This document shows, piece by piece, positions 24,333 through 34,013 of a stretch of 38,601 nt of DNA (the first letter of the stretch is position 1; each line of letters begins with the position of its first letter). This DNA is from Bacteroidales bacterium (lineage in GTDB: Bacteria > Bacteroidota > Bacteroidia > Bacteroidales > Lentimicrobiaceae), in contig JAEUTG010000016.1 in assembly GCA_016788045.1 (NCBI GenBank), positions 1 to 38,601 of the forward strand. Reading direction: 5' to 3'. The position numbers were made by a program, and so were the translations under genes. A model generated the notes under the pieces. That model did no database searches. It worked only from the letters and a program-made list of their open reading frames with translations, and was not told the origin of the DNA.

Positions 24333-27300
24333 TTATGGATGCGCCGATTGAACATAATCCGCACTGTTGTTGTCAACAATGGTCATGTCTGCCGTGTCAA
24401 TTACCCCATCTCCGTTTACATCGGTTACCAGATAGCCCGAACTGTAAGCTTCAGAATCATTGTCAACCGGTGTCATATCGGCGGTATCAATGGCTCCATC
24501 CTGGTTCACATCGCCGCTGAAGATGGTGTAGGCACCATCGGTCATCAGCTGGAGGTTCCCACCATAAACATCAGCAGGGGTCACAAAGGAGTAGCTGATC
24601 ACCGAAGGACTGAGTGATACCGGAACAGCGGAGGTTGTTTCAACAGAATTGCGGTGCCTGAGGGTGATGTAATAATCGCCATTGAGTGAGGTTGGAAGGT
24701 CAACGCTGGCTGTGCCATTCACGCTCAGATCAACAAAAGCAGCTGTATGTTCAACAATGCTGTAGTTTGTCGCATTGTGGATTTCAACACTTATCTGGTC
24801 GGCAATCCCTGCAGCAAAGTGAGGGCCGTTCTCGTCAGAAGCCTGTCGCATCTCATTGTTGCCGTTGTACAGCCCCTCAATCAGGGCAGTGATGTTCAGC
24901 GTCTTGGTTGTGATGCCTTCCTGATTCAGAAGCACGGTTACAAACAGTTCACTGTTTACAGTGACCGTGATGTTTGCTGTCCGGGGGGCTCCGGTGTTTT
25001 CACTGAATGAAGCGTTGATTGTGCCGTTCCCGAAACCGGAGGGAGTTACTGTGCACCATGGCTGATCACTTTCAGCAGTCCAGGCTGCATTGGAAGTCAC
25101 CTGATAACCGATGGATCCGGCTGCCATACCGACATCCTGCGATCCGGGAAGGACAGCGAGTGAAGGTGGCCCGTTTAGTAAAGGATTCTGGGGAATAATA
25201 GCATTGAACCCCGGCGTTACCAGCAACTGGGTATTGAAACCATTGATGTATTGCGCTATTTTGGTTCCATAAAGCGGAGTTGCGGCAGTACTGGGGGTGA
25301 ATGTGAGGTTAGCCGTGGTGGATGAATTAAACGGGATGGAACTTGTAATGATAAAGTGGGTAACCAGAGTTCCATCTCCGCTGGTCGAAATGAGGGTCCC
25401 ATTTCCGGTGCCCGGAGGTGTTCTTCCGGCAAGACGGAGTAATGTCTGATTCGGATATCCGGAAACGGAGGTAACGATACTTACCTGTGCTGTAAACTGC
25501 TGCGCAGGGTTCAGGCCTGATCCGGCATTGCTGTACGAAGCTGATAAGGTTCCTCCGTTGTAGATTCCCGAATTCAGCAGAAACCCAAGCTGCATCGAGG
25601 CAAGCTCAAATGGTTGATTGGGGTCGGTATCAAGCAGGTATATGTCAAATTCAAGTTTGTTGGCAGCAGTTTGCGTCAGGTTGCGGGCCGAAAGAAGAAA
25701 TTCTGATCCTGCCTGCGTAACGGTAACCAAAACCTGGGGAACCCCGGCTGCACTCACCGTGATGTTAGCAACGCGCTGGTAAACACCAGTATTGGCATCA
25801 TAAGCAGCTGTAATGCTGCCATTGCCGTTGCCGGATGCGGTGACTGTACACCAGGACTGGTCGCTGTTTGCGGTCCAACTGGTGTTGGATGTAACTGTAA
25901 ATGAAGTATTTCCTGCGCTACCGGCGACATTCTGATTGGCCGGTGTAACGCTCAGTTGGGGTACCATACCATCCTGGGTAACAGTGACAACGATCGGGCT
26001 GAGACCTGCTGTGGTTACGGTTATACTGGCAGTACGCGGCGAAGTGGTGCTGTTGGCCGTATAAACCGCTGAAATGGTGCCGCTGCTGTTTCCGCCTGAA
26101 TTCACGGTACACCAGGGCTGGTTGCTTGAAACGGTCCAGTCAGTGTTTGAAACTACCGAAAACGAGGTACTTCCGCTTTCAGCAGTTACATTCTGATTGG
26201 CAGGGGATACGGTCAACAGTGGAGCAGCCTGGGTAACTGTAACGACTACAGCTGTGAGTCCGGCGACATTTATGGTAACATTGGCAACCCGCTGCGAACT
26301 GGTGTTATTCACAGTAAAAGCAGCAGAGATTGTTCCGTTCCCTGATCCTGAGGGTGTTACAGTGCACCACGACTGGTCGCTGCCGGCTGTCCATGATGAA
26401 TTGGAGGTTACAGTAAACGTTGTTGAACCGGCACCGGGGAATACATTCCGGTTCGTTGGAGTAACCGAAAGGGTGGGTGCATCCTGGGTTACTGTCACAA
26501 CCACAGATGGAAGTCCGCTAACGGTTACGGTAATACTGGCCACCCGCTGTGCACTGGTGTTGTTTACCGTGTAGGTTGCATTGATTGTTCCGTTACCTGA
26601 CCCGGAGGTAGTTACGGTGCACCATGATTGGTTGCTGCTGGCGGTCCATGAAGAATTTGAAGTTACAGAAAATGATGTTGAACCGGCAAGTGGTGAAACT
26701 GTTTGGTTTGAAGGGGTAACCGAAAGGGTAGGCGTTGAAGTTCCCGAAATGGAAACATCGTCAACACAAACACCACGGCCATATTTGGCATTTCCTTCAA
26801 AAGCGATGTAATAATCTGCTGATGCCGAGGGTAGAACGATGGTACGTTGTGTCCAGGAAGTTACACTGGAGGTATAGGTGGCCAGCGAAGTCCATGTCCC
26901 TGAAGAGGAGGTCCGGTAATATACGGTCAGCTCGTCCTGATCGGGCGACCACAGCGCCTGGGTGTGCCAGAAGGTAAGGGTTGGTGAATTTACACCGGTA
27001 AGGTTGATAGGCGGTGAAATCAGGCGGGTGATGTTTGAGGCTGAGGTATTGTCTTTCAGACAGGCATTGTAAGTACCGCCGTGCGCTGTTGCAGGGTAGC
27101 TTCCTCCGTTACCGGTAATGAATACCCAATTGAGGCCGGAGCTGGCGATCTGCTCCTGAGTCCAGCAGTTGGGCATCTGACCTCCATTCTCAAATCCCTC
27201 AGTCCAGGGAAAAGTACTGATGGCGCCGCAGGAGGTAGTGGCATTGGCTTTTTTCGAAGCCAGGGAATAATACCCGCTGTTTTTCGACCATAAAGCATAA

Positions 27301-29090
27301 TAGTAAGTGGTGGAGGGACTCAGGTTCAGGTGCTGAAAGCTTGTCAGGGTGCCTTCGTAAAGCACAGTGCCTCCTCCGCTGATAGTTTGTCCGGGTGTAT
27401 AATTTCCTGTAGGTGAACCGAAGGTATTGCTGGTATTATAAGCCAGCATCACCACATCGTTGGCTGCATTGAGGCTCCAGTTGAGGTTGATCTGGGAAGT
27501 CCCTGCAGCGGTGGCAGTTATGTCACCCGGAACCGCAGGAATCAGCGGGTTTGCATAACCCTGTGCCATCACCAGCGCTGCATAGGCGTTCAGCCTGCCG
27601 CTTCCGAGATCTCCGATATAGCCCGGGTTCAGTGCACTGATGTCATCAGTTGTTGAAGTGAGGATGGTCTTCAGATCCTGAACGGTAAGCACGCCGGGAA
27701 CTGCCGACAATATCAGTGCGGCAACGCCTGAAACATGGGGGCAGGCCATGGAAGTGCCCTGGTAAAAACCATAAGTATTGCCGGTCAGGCTGCTTAATAC
27801 ACCTCTTGCGGTTACATCCTCTGTATCTCCTCCGGGTGCTGAAATATCCACCCAGGTGTCGTAGTTTGAATACCAGGCTTTCATGTCAAGGTTGTTGGTC
27901 GCTGCAACAGAAAAGGTTCCGCTGTAGCAGCCCGGGTACCACTGGCCTGAAGCATCACTGTTGCCTGCCGCAAAAATGGTGATTCCGCCGTCAACCAGCA
28001 CCGAACCTCCGCCGTTGGCATTGAAATAATCAATGGCATCAAGCACTGCCTGTTCGTAATAACCTACGGATGTGTAACCCCAGCTGTTTTGAGAAATGGC
28101 CGCACCATTGTCGGCTGCATAGATCGGGGCGTCTTCAAAACCTCCGCTTGAGGATGAGGTGAAAACCTGGCACGACATCAGCCTTACCCCGTTGCCGGAA
28201 CCCGTTCCGCCGGCAATTCCGCTTACACCGGTGCCATTGTTGGTATTGGCTGCTATGGTTCCGGCTACATGGGTCCCGTGGTCACCCGGAGAAATCGTTG
28301 ATGATCCGGTAACAAAGTTATATCCGTTGCCCGGCCACATATTGGCAGCCAGATCGGTGTGTGTGTAGGAAATGCCCTCGTCGATAACCGCAACAATTAC
28401 CGAACTGCTTCCTTTGGTGATGTCCCAGGCTTCGGGGAGATCGATGTCAGCATCAACCGTTCCGCTTTGTTGTCCGGTGTTGTGATAATGCCATTGTTCA
28501 TTGTACCTCGGATCGTTGGGTACGTAGTTCAATCCGGTTTCATCTCCGCCAGCTGACTGGGTCCGGATGGCATTGACATCAGCCCCGATCAGGCGTTTTC
28601 TGTATACAGGCTCAGCAACTTCAATTTCATTTTTACCGGCATAGGCCATCACCATGGCCCTGATATCCGTATTGGCAGGTACGTGAAGTTCAAACCAGAG
28701 GTGGAAACCCCATTGCCGGTGGCGATCGGTAAACCGGGAGTCTTCCAGAGCGTTTGAGAATGTTTTTCCGACCGAAACAACCCCGAATTGCTGATTCAGC
28801 TGATCAATGGCCGGAATACCAAAGCCCACACTGCCATCGGCATTGGACCTCAGTTGCATATTGTCAACAACACTTTCAAGGGTTCTGTTGAATTTTATCC
28901 TGATTATTCCCTGTTCTATGGCTGCATCAGGCACCGATGCCAGGTCAATGGCCGGCCGTTCACCTTTTTTTACGACCACCGGGTTGTTGGAACTCAACGC
29001 ATAGGCTGAAAAGCTGACGGTGAATATAAACAGGATGAACAGCGTCCTGAAGGTCAGTCCCGAAGTGGCGAAAGAGTAATTTTTTTTCAT
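24333..29090 (-). CDS. S8 protease carrying both a cohesin-like and a dockerin-like domain
   Basis: The start is set at the ATG at 29090 (MKKNYSF), giving 1585 residues; the upstream TTG adds only three. A signal peptide (1-34) is followed by a propeptide-like region (40-170, GIIRIKFNRTLE, EVAEPVYRKR) and the S8 domain (195-512). The catalytic residues are Asp237 in AVIDEG, His271 in HGTHVAGT, Asn377 in AAGN and Ser447 in GTSMACPHVSG; Glu replaces the usual Thr/Ser after the Asp. Then follow FN3 (513-620), a cleaved-adhesin/MAM-like jelly-roll (621-785), four BACON repeats (786-1127), a cohesin-like domain (1128-1306), a fifth BACON (1307-1390), the shared module (1391-1524) and the dockerin-like domain (1525-1585). 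Having both partner domains it could bridge a scaffold and another docked protein. It should be extracellular; no T9SS sorting domain is present. Confidence 0.9.
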   Translation of the reverse strand: MKKNYSFATSGLTFRTLFILFIFTVSFSAYALSSNNPVVVKKGERPAIDLASVPDAAIEQGIIRIKFNRTLESVVDNMQLRSNADGSVGFGIPAIDQLNQQFGVVSVGKTFSNALEDSRFTDRHRQWGFHLWFELHVPANTDIRAMVMAYAGKNEIEVAEPVYRKRLIGADVNAIRTQSAGGDETGLNYVPNDPRYNEQWHYHNTGQQSGTVDADIDLPEAWDITKGSSSVIVAVIDEGISYTHTDLAANMWPGNGYNFVTGSSTISPGDHGTHVAGTIAANTNNGTGVSGIAGGTGSGNGVRLMSCQVFTSSSSGGFEDAPIYAADNGAAISQNSWGYTSVGYYEQAVLDAIDYFNANGGGSVLVDGGITIFAAGNSDASGQWYPGCYSGTFSVAATNNLDMKAWYSNYDTWVDISAPGGDTEDVTARGVLSSLTGNTYGFYQGTSMACPHVSGVAALILSAVPGVLTVQDLKTILTSTTDDISALNPGYIGDLGSGRLNAYAALVMAQGYANPLIPAVPGDITATAAGTSQINLNWSLNAANDVVMLAYNTSNTFGSPTGNYTPGQTISGGGTVLYEGTLTSFQHLNLSPSTTYYYALWSKNSGYYSLASKKANATTSCGAISTFPWTEGFENGGQMPNCWTQEQIASSGLNWVFITGNGGSYPATAHGGTYNACLKDNTSASNITRLISPPINLTGVNSPTLTFWHTQALWSPDQDELTVYYRTSSSGTWTSLATYTSSVTSWTQRTIVLPSASADYYIAFEGNAKYGRGVCVDDVSISGTSTPTLSVTPSNQTVSPLAGSTSFSVTSNSSWTASSNQSWCTVTTSGSGNGTINATYTVNNTSAQRVASITVTVSGLPSVVVTVTQDAPTLSVTPTNRNVFPGAGSTTFTVTSNSSWTAGSDQSWCTVTPSGSGNGTISAAFTVNNTSSQRVANVTINVAGLTAVVVTVTQAAPLLTVSPANQNVTAESGSTSFSVVSNTDWTVSSNQPWCTVNSGGNSSGTISAVYTANSTTSPRTASITVTTAGLSPIVVTVTQDGMVPQLSVTPANQNVAGSAGNTSFTVTSNTSWTANSDQSWCTVTASGNGNGSITAAYDANTGVYQRVANITVSAAGVPQVLVTVTQAGSEFLLSARNLTQTAANKLEFDIYLLDTDPNQPFELASMQLGFLLNSGIYNGGTLSASYSNAGSGLNPAQQFTAQVSIVTSVSGYPNQTLLRLAGRTPPGTGNGTLISTSGDGTLVTHFIITSSIPFNSSTTANLTFTPSTAATPLYGTKIAQYINGFNTQLLVTPGFNAIIPQNPLLNGPPSLAVLPGSQDVGMAAGSIGYQVTSNAAWTAESDQPWCTVTPSGFGNGTINASFSENTGAPRTANITVTVNSELFVTVLLNQEGITTKTLNITALIEGLYNGNNEMRQASDENGPHFAAGIADQISVEIHNATNYSIVEHTAAFVDLSVNGTASVDLPTSLNGDYYITLRHRNSVETTSAVPVSLSPSVISYSFVTPADVYGGNLQLMTDGAYTIFSGDVNQDGAIDTADMTPVDNDSEAYSSGYLVTDVNGDGVIDTADMTIVDNNSADYVQSAHP
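25710..26735 (-). repeat. Four tandem BACON-domain coding repeats (about 255 bp each)
   Basis: Four consecutive 85-87-residue units begin LSVTPSNQTV / LSVTPTNRNV / LTVSPANQNV / LSVTPANQNV and share SSWTAxSxQSWCTV and VVVTVTQ. Each has the conserved Trp-Cys of BACON domains, which are thought to bind glycans or mucin. A fifth copy lies after the cohesin-like domain. Confidence 0.8.
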
Positions 29091-29405
29091 CAGTTTCAAT
29101 TTAGGGATAAAAAAAGCAGGTTTTGATAACCAAAACCAGGTAACATTTTGTGAATAAAGACAGTTTAGTAAGGAACCCGCAGATTTCTGGTGTCAGAAAA
29201 ACAGATCATTTTTTTAATTTTTTCAGGTTTCAACCAGGTTGTTGTGGATATTGTCAATCCGTAACAAAGTCCTGATAAGGATGTAACCTTATGGTTAAAA
29301 GCATGTTACACGTGCTTTCCTGATGGCAGGCGGGGGTTTAAGCACGCTATTGAGCAGAACACAGGAAGCGTAGGATTAAAAAAGATCAACTCCTGAGTTT
29401 CAGCC

Positions 29406-29436
29406 CAAAATTATATTCTTTTGTTGAATAAAACAA
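29406..29436 (-). promoter_or_regulatory. Consensus promoter, far upstream of the protease start
   Basis: On the minus strand TTG (29436-29434), exactly 20 bases, TAATTTTG (29413-29406): a perfect match to the Bacteroidota pattern. It lies about 315 bases before the ATG at 29090 and I see no other consensus box between. Confidence 0.55.
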
Positions 29437-29494
29437 ATTAAATATATTAAATATGATCAAGTCGCAGAACTGACATTCATTCAGCAAAACACCA

Positions 29495-29522
29495 AAGGCT
29501 GACTCCTTCCGGAACCAGCCTT
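29495..29522 (-). terminator. Terminator of the 29551 protease gene
   Basis: AAGGCTG / CAGCCTT stem with a 14-base loop that contains TTCCGGAA, 28 bases beyond the stop. Its sequence is clearly related to the terminator at 33964-33993 behind the paralogous gene. Confidence 0.6.
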
Positions 29523-29550
29523 CGTTTTCAACCTTTCAACCAATGATAGA

Positions 29551-32500
29551 TTATGGATGTGCCGATTGAATGTAGTTCGCACTGTTGTTGTCCACAATGG
29601 TCATATCTGCCGTATCGACTACTCCATCACCGTTTACGTCGGTGACAAGATATCCCGAAAGATAATTTCCTGAGTCGTTGTCAACCGGGGTCATGTCGGC
29701 GGTATCAATGGCACCATCCTGGTTTACATCACCACCATAAATCACGAAGGCACCATCGGTCATCTGCAGGAGGTTGCCTCCATAGACACCGGCCTGATCG
29801 GTGAAATCAGCCGAAACAGGGCCCACCGCAAAAGAAACCGGCAAGGCTGATGTGGTTTCAAGGGAATTGCGGTGGCGGATGGTCACATAGTAAGAACCAT
29901 TCAGAAAGCCGGGGAGAATCATGCTCAACTGTCCGTTGGTTCCGAGGTTGACGTTTGAAACGGAATGCTCAATGATTGTATAATCTGCTGCATTGTGAAA
30001 TTCAACGGTTACCTGATCAGCAATACCTGGCTCATATTCAGGCCCAAGCTCATTGTTAGCTTGGTTCATTGTTGCGGATCCTTCATATAAGCCTTCCAGG
30101 AAAACAGTAATCTGGATCGATTTACTTGAACCCGAGATGTTTACAGGGTAATCCTCTGCCTCACCATATGGGTAATAGTCACAGGGCCCATATTCAGAAT
30201 ATTCATACAAATATGCTTCGATAACCCGCAACCGTGTAGTTCCAACGGCTGCATCTTCCGGAACCGTAAAAGTAATCGTCTCATTTGCAGGTGATTCAGG
30301 ACTGCTGATAAAGCCAAGTCTTTCCGATTCTTCAAATTCACTGTTGTTGTTAAAATCAATCCAGGCACTCATGTAATTATTGCTGTTGGTTCCGGCACTC
30401 AGCGTAAGGGTATATTCTGATCCCAGGTTCAGATTTGCAGTTACACCATCATAGTAAGTATAACTCGGATATGGAGTAGCTCCTGTGATGTTGTTGATTT
30501 CCTCAAGCTGTACGAGGGAGATGTAATTTCCAAATATGGAGCCATTGTCGAAGGAGGGTTCGCAATATGCAACAGGGGAGATAAGTACCCGGTAATCTTC
30601 TGTCTCGCCATGGGAATACAAGGAACAAGGATCAATTTCGCTGACTTCCCGTACAGCCCTGACTCTCATTATTGCCGTTCCGTTATTCGCTTGCTGAGGT
30701 ATTGAAAAAGTAAGGTCAGTGGTTCCCGGGGCTGCCGGAAGAGCTACATTCCCAAGTTTTTCAGAAGGGTCGAACTGATTGTCTTGATTATAATCAATCC
30801 ATACAGCTACCGTGTTGGCAGCACCTTGAGTTCCACCGGAAAGGGTTAAGGTATAGGAGCTGCCTTTGATCAGGTTTGCTGTGAGGTTACTGTAATCGGT
30901 GTAAGAAGGTAATGGTGATGCTCCGGAAGCATTGCTGATGCCCTCCAGTTGAACCAGGGAAATGAAATCACCCGCTGAGGAACCGGTTGAATATGCCGGA
31001 ACGCAGGATGCTGCGGGAGAAACGATGATATATTCAGTTCTGATGATGCTGTTTGTGCCCATGTCGTTGGAAACTTCAAGTGAAATCGTATAGGCACCGG
31101 GAGCATTGAACTGGATTTCAGGATTTCGTGCAGACTGATCGGTGCCGTTGAGGTAATTGAACGAGGAAGGGCTGATGCTCCAGTTCCAGGAGGCTGGCAC
31201 ATTGGCTGACTGATCGAGAAGCATGGTAACTTCCCCGACTGCCGGTGTTATGTTTGTGGTGGAGAAATCAGCTATCGGTGGAGCAGAAAAACAACTGATG
31301 GTCGCCGACCACCCCGGATTGTTGCCGCAGCAATCTGATTGAAACCTGACCGTCAAGGCACCTGTGTAATGGCTTGACGTGATTGTACCCGGACCTGTCT
31401 GTCCTGTAAAACTGCCAAGAAGGGGATCTGAGGTGGATGTTCCATTGTAGATATACAGATTGTCAAAATTGTTCTGCAGAAAGAAGCTGGTGAAGTTCAG
31501 CCTGACAGCGGTTCCGGCTGATGCCGGGTAGATCGTCAGTACATGATTCTGATAGTTCTGATAATTTCCTGATGGGCCTCCCGAATCGTAAAAGAGCGCA
31601 TCACAGGTAGTAATCATCCCGGTGTGCATGTTAACCTGAGGTGGTGCGACATGAATCAGGGATGTCAGTGTTTTGGTATCTGAAGAACCGTTTTTTGACG
31701 CCGTGAGGCTGACATCATAGGTTCCGCTGAAGCTGTAGACAACCGGTGGAGGTGTCTGCCCTGAATAGTAAGAGGGTGTACCTCCGGGGAAAGACCATTC
31801 CCAGGAATCAGGGTTGCAGGATGTGAGGTCAGTAAACGTTACCGACCCGCCACCGGTGATTGAAGTATTGCTGGCGGTAAAATCTGTAATTACATCGCGG
31901 ATCTCAATGTAAGAGGTTTTGGTTTCGGTATCTGAGCTAACTCCATCGGATACTGTGAGGGATACATCATACAGGCCGGGTGAGGAATACTGGATGGGAG
32001 GGGGGTACTGTCCTGAAAAGCCTGATGGATTCCCACCCGGGAAGCTCCAGGTCCAGGAGGTTACCGGAGCCAGTGTATGGTCGGTAAATCCGATTGCTGA
32101 ACCTGTGCACCCGAGGTTTGATGAAGCGGAAAAGGCTGCTGTGGGAACTATATACTGCTGTGCCAGCAGCAAGGCCTGGTATGCATTCAGCCTGCCGCTG
32201 CCAAGCTGGCCTGTATAGGTCGGGTTCAGCGCATAGATATCATCGGTCGTATTCACCAGAATATCCCTGAGCTCATCCGGACTCAGGATACCGGGGAGTA
32301 GTGATACAATGAGTGCTGCCACCCCTGAAACATGAGGGCAGGCCATTGATGTGCCTTGCAGAAAGCCGTAAGTGCCGTTTGTAAGGGTACTCAACACTCC
32401 CCGGGAGGCTATCACATTGGTTTCACCACCAGGTGCCGAAATGTCAATCCAAGTACCGTAAGTTGAATAATACGATTTAACATCCTCGTTGTTGGTAGAT

Positions 32501-33681
32501 GCAACCGTAAGGGATCCGGAGTAATATCCCGGATAAATTATGCCGTTACTACCGGTATTCCCGGCTGCAAAAATGGTAATGCCTCCATCGAGAACTGTGC
32601 CACCCCCATTCGCATTAAAATAGTCAATGGCATCCAGCACAGCCTGTTCGTAATATCCGGCAACGGTGTAGGCCCAGCTGTTCTGTGAGATGGCTGCGCC
32701 ATTGTCTGCAGCATACACCGGTGCTGTGTGAAACCCGCCATTCGAACTTCCATCGAATACCTGACATGACATAAGCCTCACGCCATTCCCACTGCCATCG
32801 CCACCGGCAATGCCTGATACACCGGTGTTGTTACCGGTGTTGGCAGCAATTGTGCCTGCTACATGGGTGCCATGGTTACCGGGAACAATGGTGGCGCTGT
32901 TGGTAATAAAGTTGTATCCGACGCCGGGCCACATATTCGATACCAGGTCAGGGTGGTTGTAATCGATGCCATCGTCAACAACGGCCACAATTACGTCACT
33001 GTTTCCTTTGACAATATCCCATGCCTCAGGCAGGTCAATGTCAGCATCAGGCGTTCCACCCTGTTGGCCGGTATTGTGGTAATGCCATTGCTCATTGTAG
33101 CTCGGGTCGTTTGGAACAAAGGTCAGGCCGGTGTTATCTCCTTCCGGTGAAGTTAAAAACTGTGGATTCATTTTATAACCGGTATGCTCTTTCCTGTATA
33201 CCGGTTCCGAAACCTGTATCTCATTTATTGAGGCATACGCCAACACCATGTTCCGGATATCGGTTCCGGCAGGAACCAGGAGATCGTACCACAGATGGAA
33301 ACCCCACTGCCGGTGGCGTTCAGCGTACTTTGTATTCTGCAGGGCTGCATCAAAGGTTTTCTTCACCCCGACAACACCGAATTGCTGGTTTAGCTGATCA
33401 ACTCCGCTTATTCCAAAGCGCACAGACCCATCGGGATCTGATGATATTAACCCATGGTCAAGCAGGTTTTCTAAAGCTGCACTAAACTTAATCCGAATAA
33501 TGCCTTGTTCTATAGCTTCCTGCGGAACAGACAGGATATCTACCGGCGGGCGCTCTCCCCTGACCACTGTACCATCCGGCTTTGCACTACTTCCGGACAA
33601 AGGCCAGGATAACAGAAATGTCAGGATTGCTATGTTCAGAACATTCCTCACGGGGAAACAATTTGAAAGGATATTTCTCAT
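29551..33681 (-). CDS. S8 (subtilisin-like) protease with PKD, CUB, GEVED and dockerin-like domains
   Basis: The 1376-residue secreted protein has a signal peptide (1-33, ending SGSSA) and a propeptide-like region (35-165) sharing GERPPVDI, IEQGIIRIKF and HRQWGFHLWYDL with its paralogues. The S8 domain is at 190-508, with Asp236 in VVDDG, His270 in HGTHVAGT, Asn375 in AAGN and Ser445 in GTSMACPHVSG. Then come PKD (510-594, 597-677), a CUB-like domain (689-797, FYDSGGPSGNY), PKD (802-885), two GEVED domains (887-1033, 1035-1180), the shared module (1182-1312) and the dockerin-like domain (1316-1376). It presumably degrades extracellular protein while attached through the dockerin. The ATG at 33681 is the first in frame and gives a normal signal peptide. 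It is a close paralogue of the 34014 gene, including its terminator. Confidence 0.92.
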   Translation of the reverse strand: MRNILSNCFPVRNVLNIAILTFLLSWPLSGSSAKPDGTVVRGERPPVDILSVPQEAIEQGIIRIKFSAALENLLDHGLISSDPDGSVRFGISGVDQLNQQFGVVGVKKTFDAALQNTKYAERHRQWGFHLWYDLLVPAGTDIRNMVLAYASINEIQVSEPVYRKEHTGYKMNPQFLTSPEGDNTGLTFVPNDPSYNEQWHYHNTGQQGGTPDADIDLPEAWDIVKGNSDVIVAVVDDGIDYNHPDLVSNMWPGVGYNFITNSATIVPGNHGTHVAGTIAANTGNNTGVSGIAGGDGSGNGVRLMSCQVFDGSSNGGFHTAPVYAADNGAAISQNSWAYTVAGYYEQAVLDAIDYFNANGGGTVLDGGITIFAAGNTGSNGIIYPGYYSGSLTVASTNNEDVKSYYSTYGTWIDISAPGGETNVIASRGVLSTLTNGTYGFLQGTSMACPHVSGVAALIVSLLPGILSPDELRDILVNTTDDIYALNPTYTGQLGSGRLNAYQALLLAQQYIVPTAAFSASSNLGCTGSAIGFTDHTLAPVTSWTWSFPGGNPSGFSGQYPPPIQYSSPGLYDVSLTVSDGVSSDTETKTSYIEIRDVITDFTASNTSITGGGSVTFTDLTSCNPDSWEWSFPGGTPSYYSGQTPPPVVYSFSGTYDVSLTASKNGSSDTKTLTSLIHVAPPQVNMHTGMITTCDALFYDSGGPSGNYQNYQNHVLTIYPASAGTAVRLNFTSFFLQNNFDNLYIYNGTSTSDPLLGSFTGQTGPGTITSSHYTGALTVRFQSDCCGNNPGWSATISCFSAPPIADFSTTNITPAVGEVTMLLDQSANVPASWNWSISPSSFNYLNGTDQSARNPEIQFNAPGAYTISLEVSNDMGTNSIIRTEYIIVSPAASCVPAYSTGSSAGDFISLVQLEGISNASGASPLPSYTDYSNLTANLIKGSSYTLTLSGGTQGAANTVAVWIDYNQDNQFDPSEKLGNVALPAAPGTTDLTFSIPQQANNGTAIMRVRAVREVSEIDPCSLYSHGETEDYRVLISPVAYCEPSFDNGSIFGNYISLVQLEEINNITGATPYPSYTYYDGVTANLNLGSEYTLTLSAGTNSNNYMSAWIDFNNNSEFEESERLGFISSPESPANETITFTVPEDAAVGTTRLRVIEAYLYEYSEYGPCDYYPYGEAEDYPVNISGSSKSIQITVFLEGLYEGSATMNQANNELGPEYEPGIADQVTVEFHNAADYTIIEHSVSNVNLGTNGQLSMILPGFLNGSYYVTIRHRNSLETTSALPVSFAVGPVSADFTDQAGVYGGNLLQMTDGAFVIYGGDVNQDGAIDTADMTPVDNDSGNYLSGYLVTDVNGDGVVDTADMTIVDNNSANYIQSAHP

Positions 33682-34013
33682 GACGTATGGTTGCGTAGTA
33701 AAATAATTGACTGAAAGTGCTTTTCAATGATGATAAGTATCTGACACTGAACAAAGGCAAATTTAGCCCTGAACATTGCCATTGCATCTGGAAAATGTGT
33801 GGATGGAACGAATAACTGTACTGATTCTCCAATGTGATTTATAAAAGGTAACGGAAGTGGATCGGGCAATGAATATCAGTGATGGATCAGTGGTGACCAA
33901 AGCACGTTCAGCTGGCTTCAGGCTGCTGTCAGTCTGGTTGCTCACCATTTGTGTTTACAAAACAAAGGCTGATTCCGGACAGAATCAGCCTTTGAAAAAG
34001 ATTCATTGATTTA
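33682..34013. other. Intergenic region between two protease paralogues
   Basis: No gene is supported. A TAAATTTG -7-like box lies on the minus strand at 33765-33758, about 75 bases before the ATG at 33681, without a TTG at the right distance. The terminator of the 34014 gene is at the right end. The small minus-strand frames here have no family resemblance. Confidence 0.45.
33964..33993 (-). terminator. Terminator of the 34014 protease gene
   Basis: A perfect 12-bp stem (AAAGGCTGATTC / GAATCAGCCTTT) with a 6-base loop, 20 bases beyond the stop at 34014, followed on the minus strand by GTTTTG. Confidence 0.75.

Larger units (their letters stand above)
29100..29550. other. Intergenic region: long leader of the cohesin+dockerin protease
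   Basis: No gene is visible on either strand. It holds the terminator of the upstream protease gene (29495-29522), a good promoter (29406-29436) and then about 300 bases of probable untranslated leader before the ATG at 29090. The leader contains a small stem TAACC-TTAT-GGTTA near 29285-29300. Confidence 0.5.
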
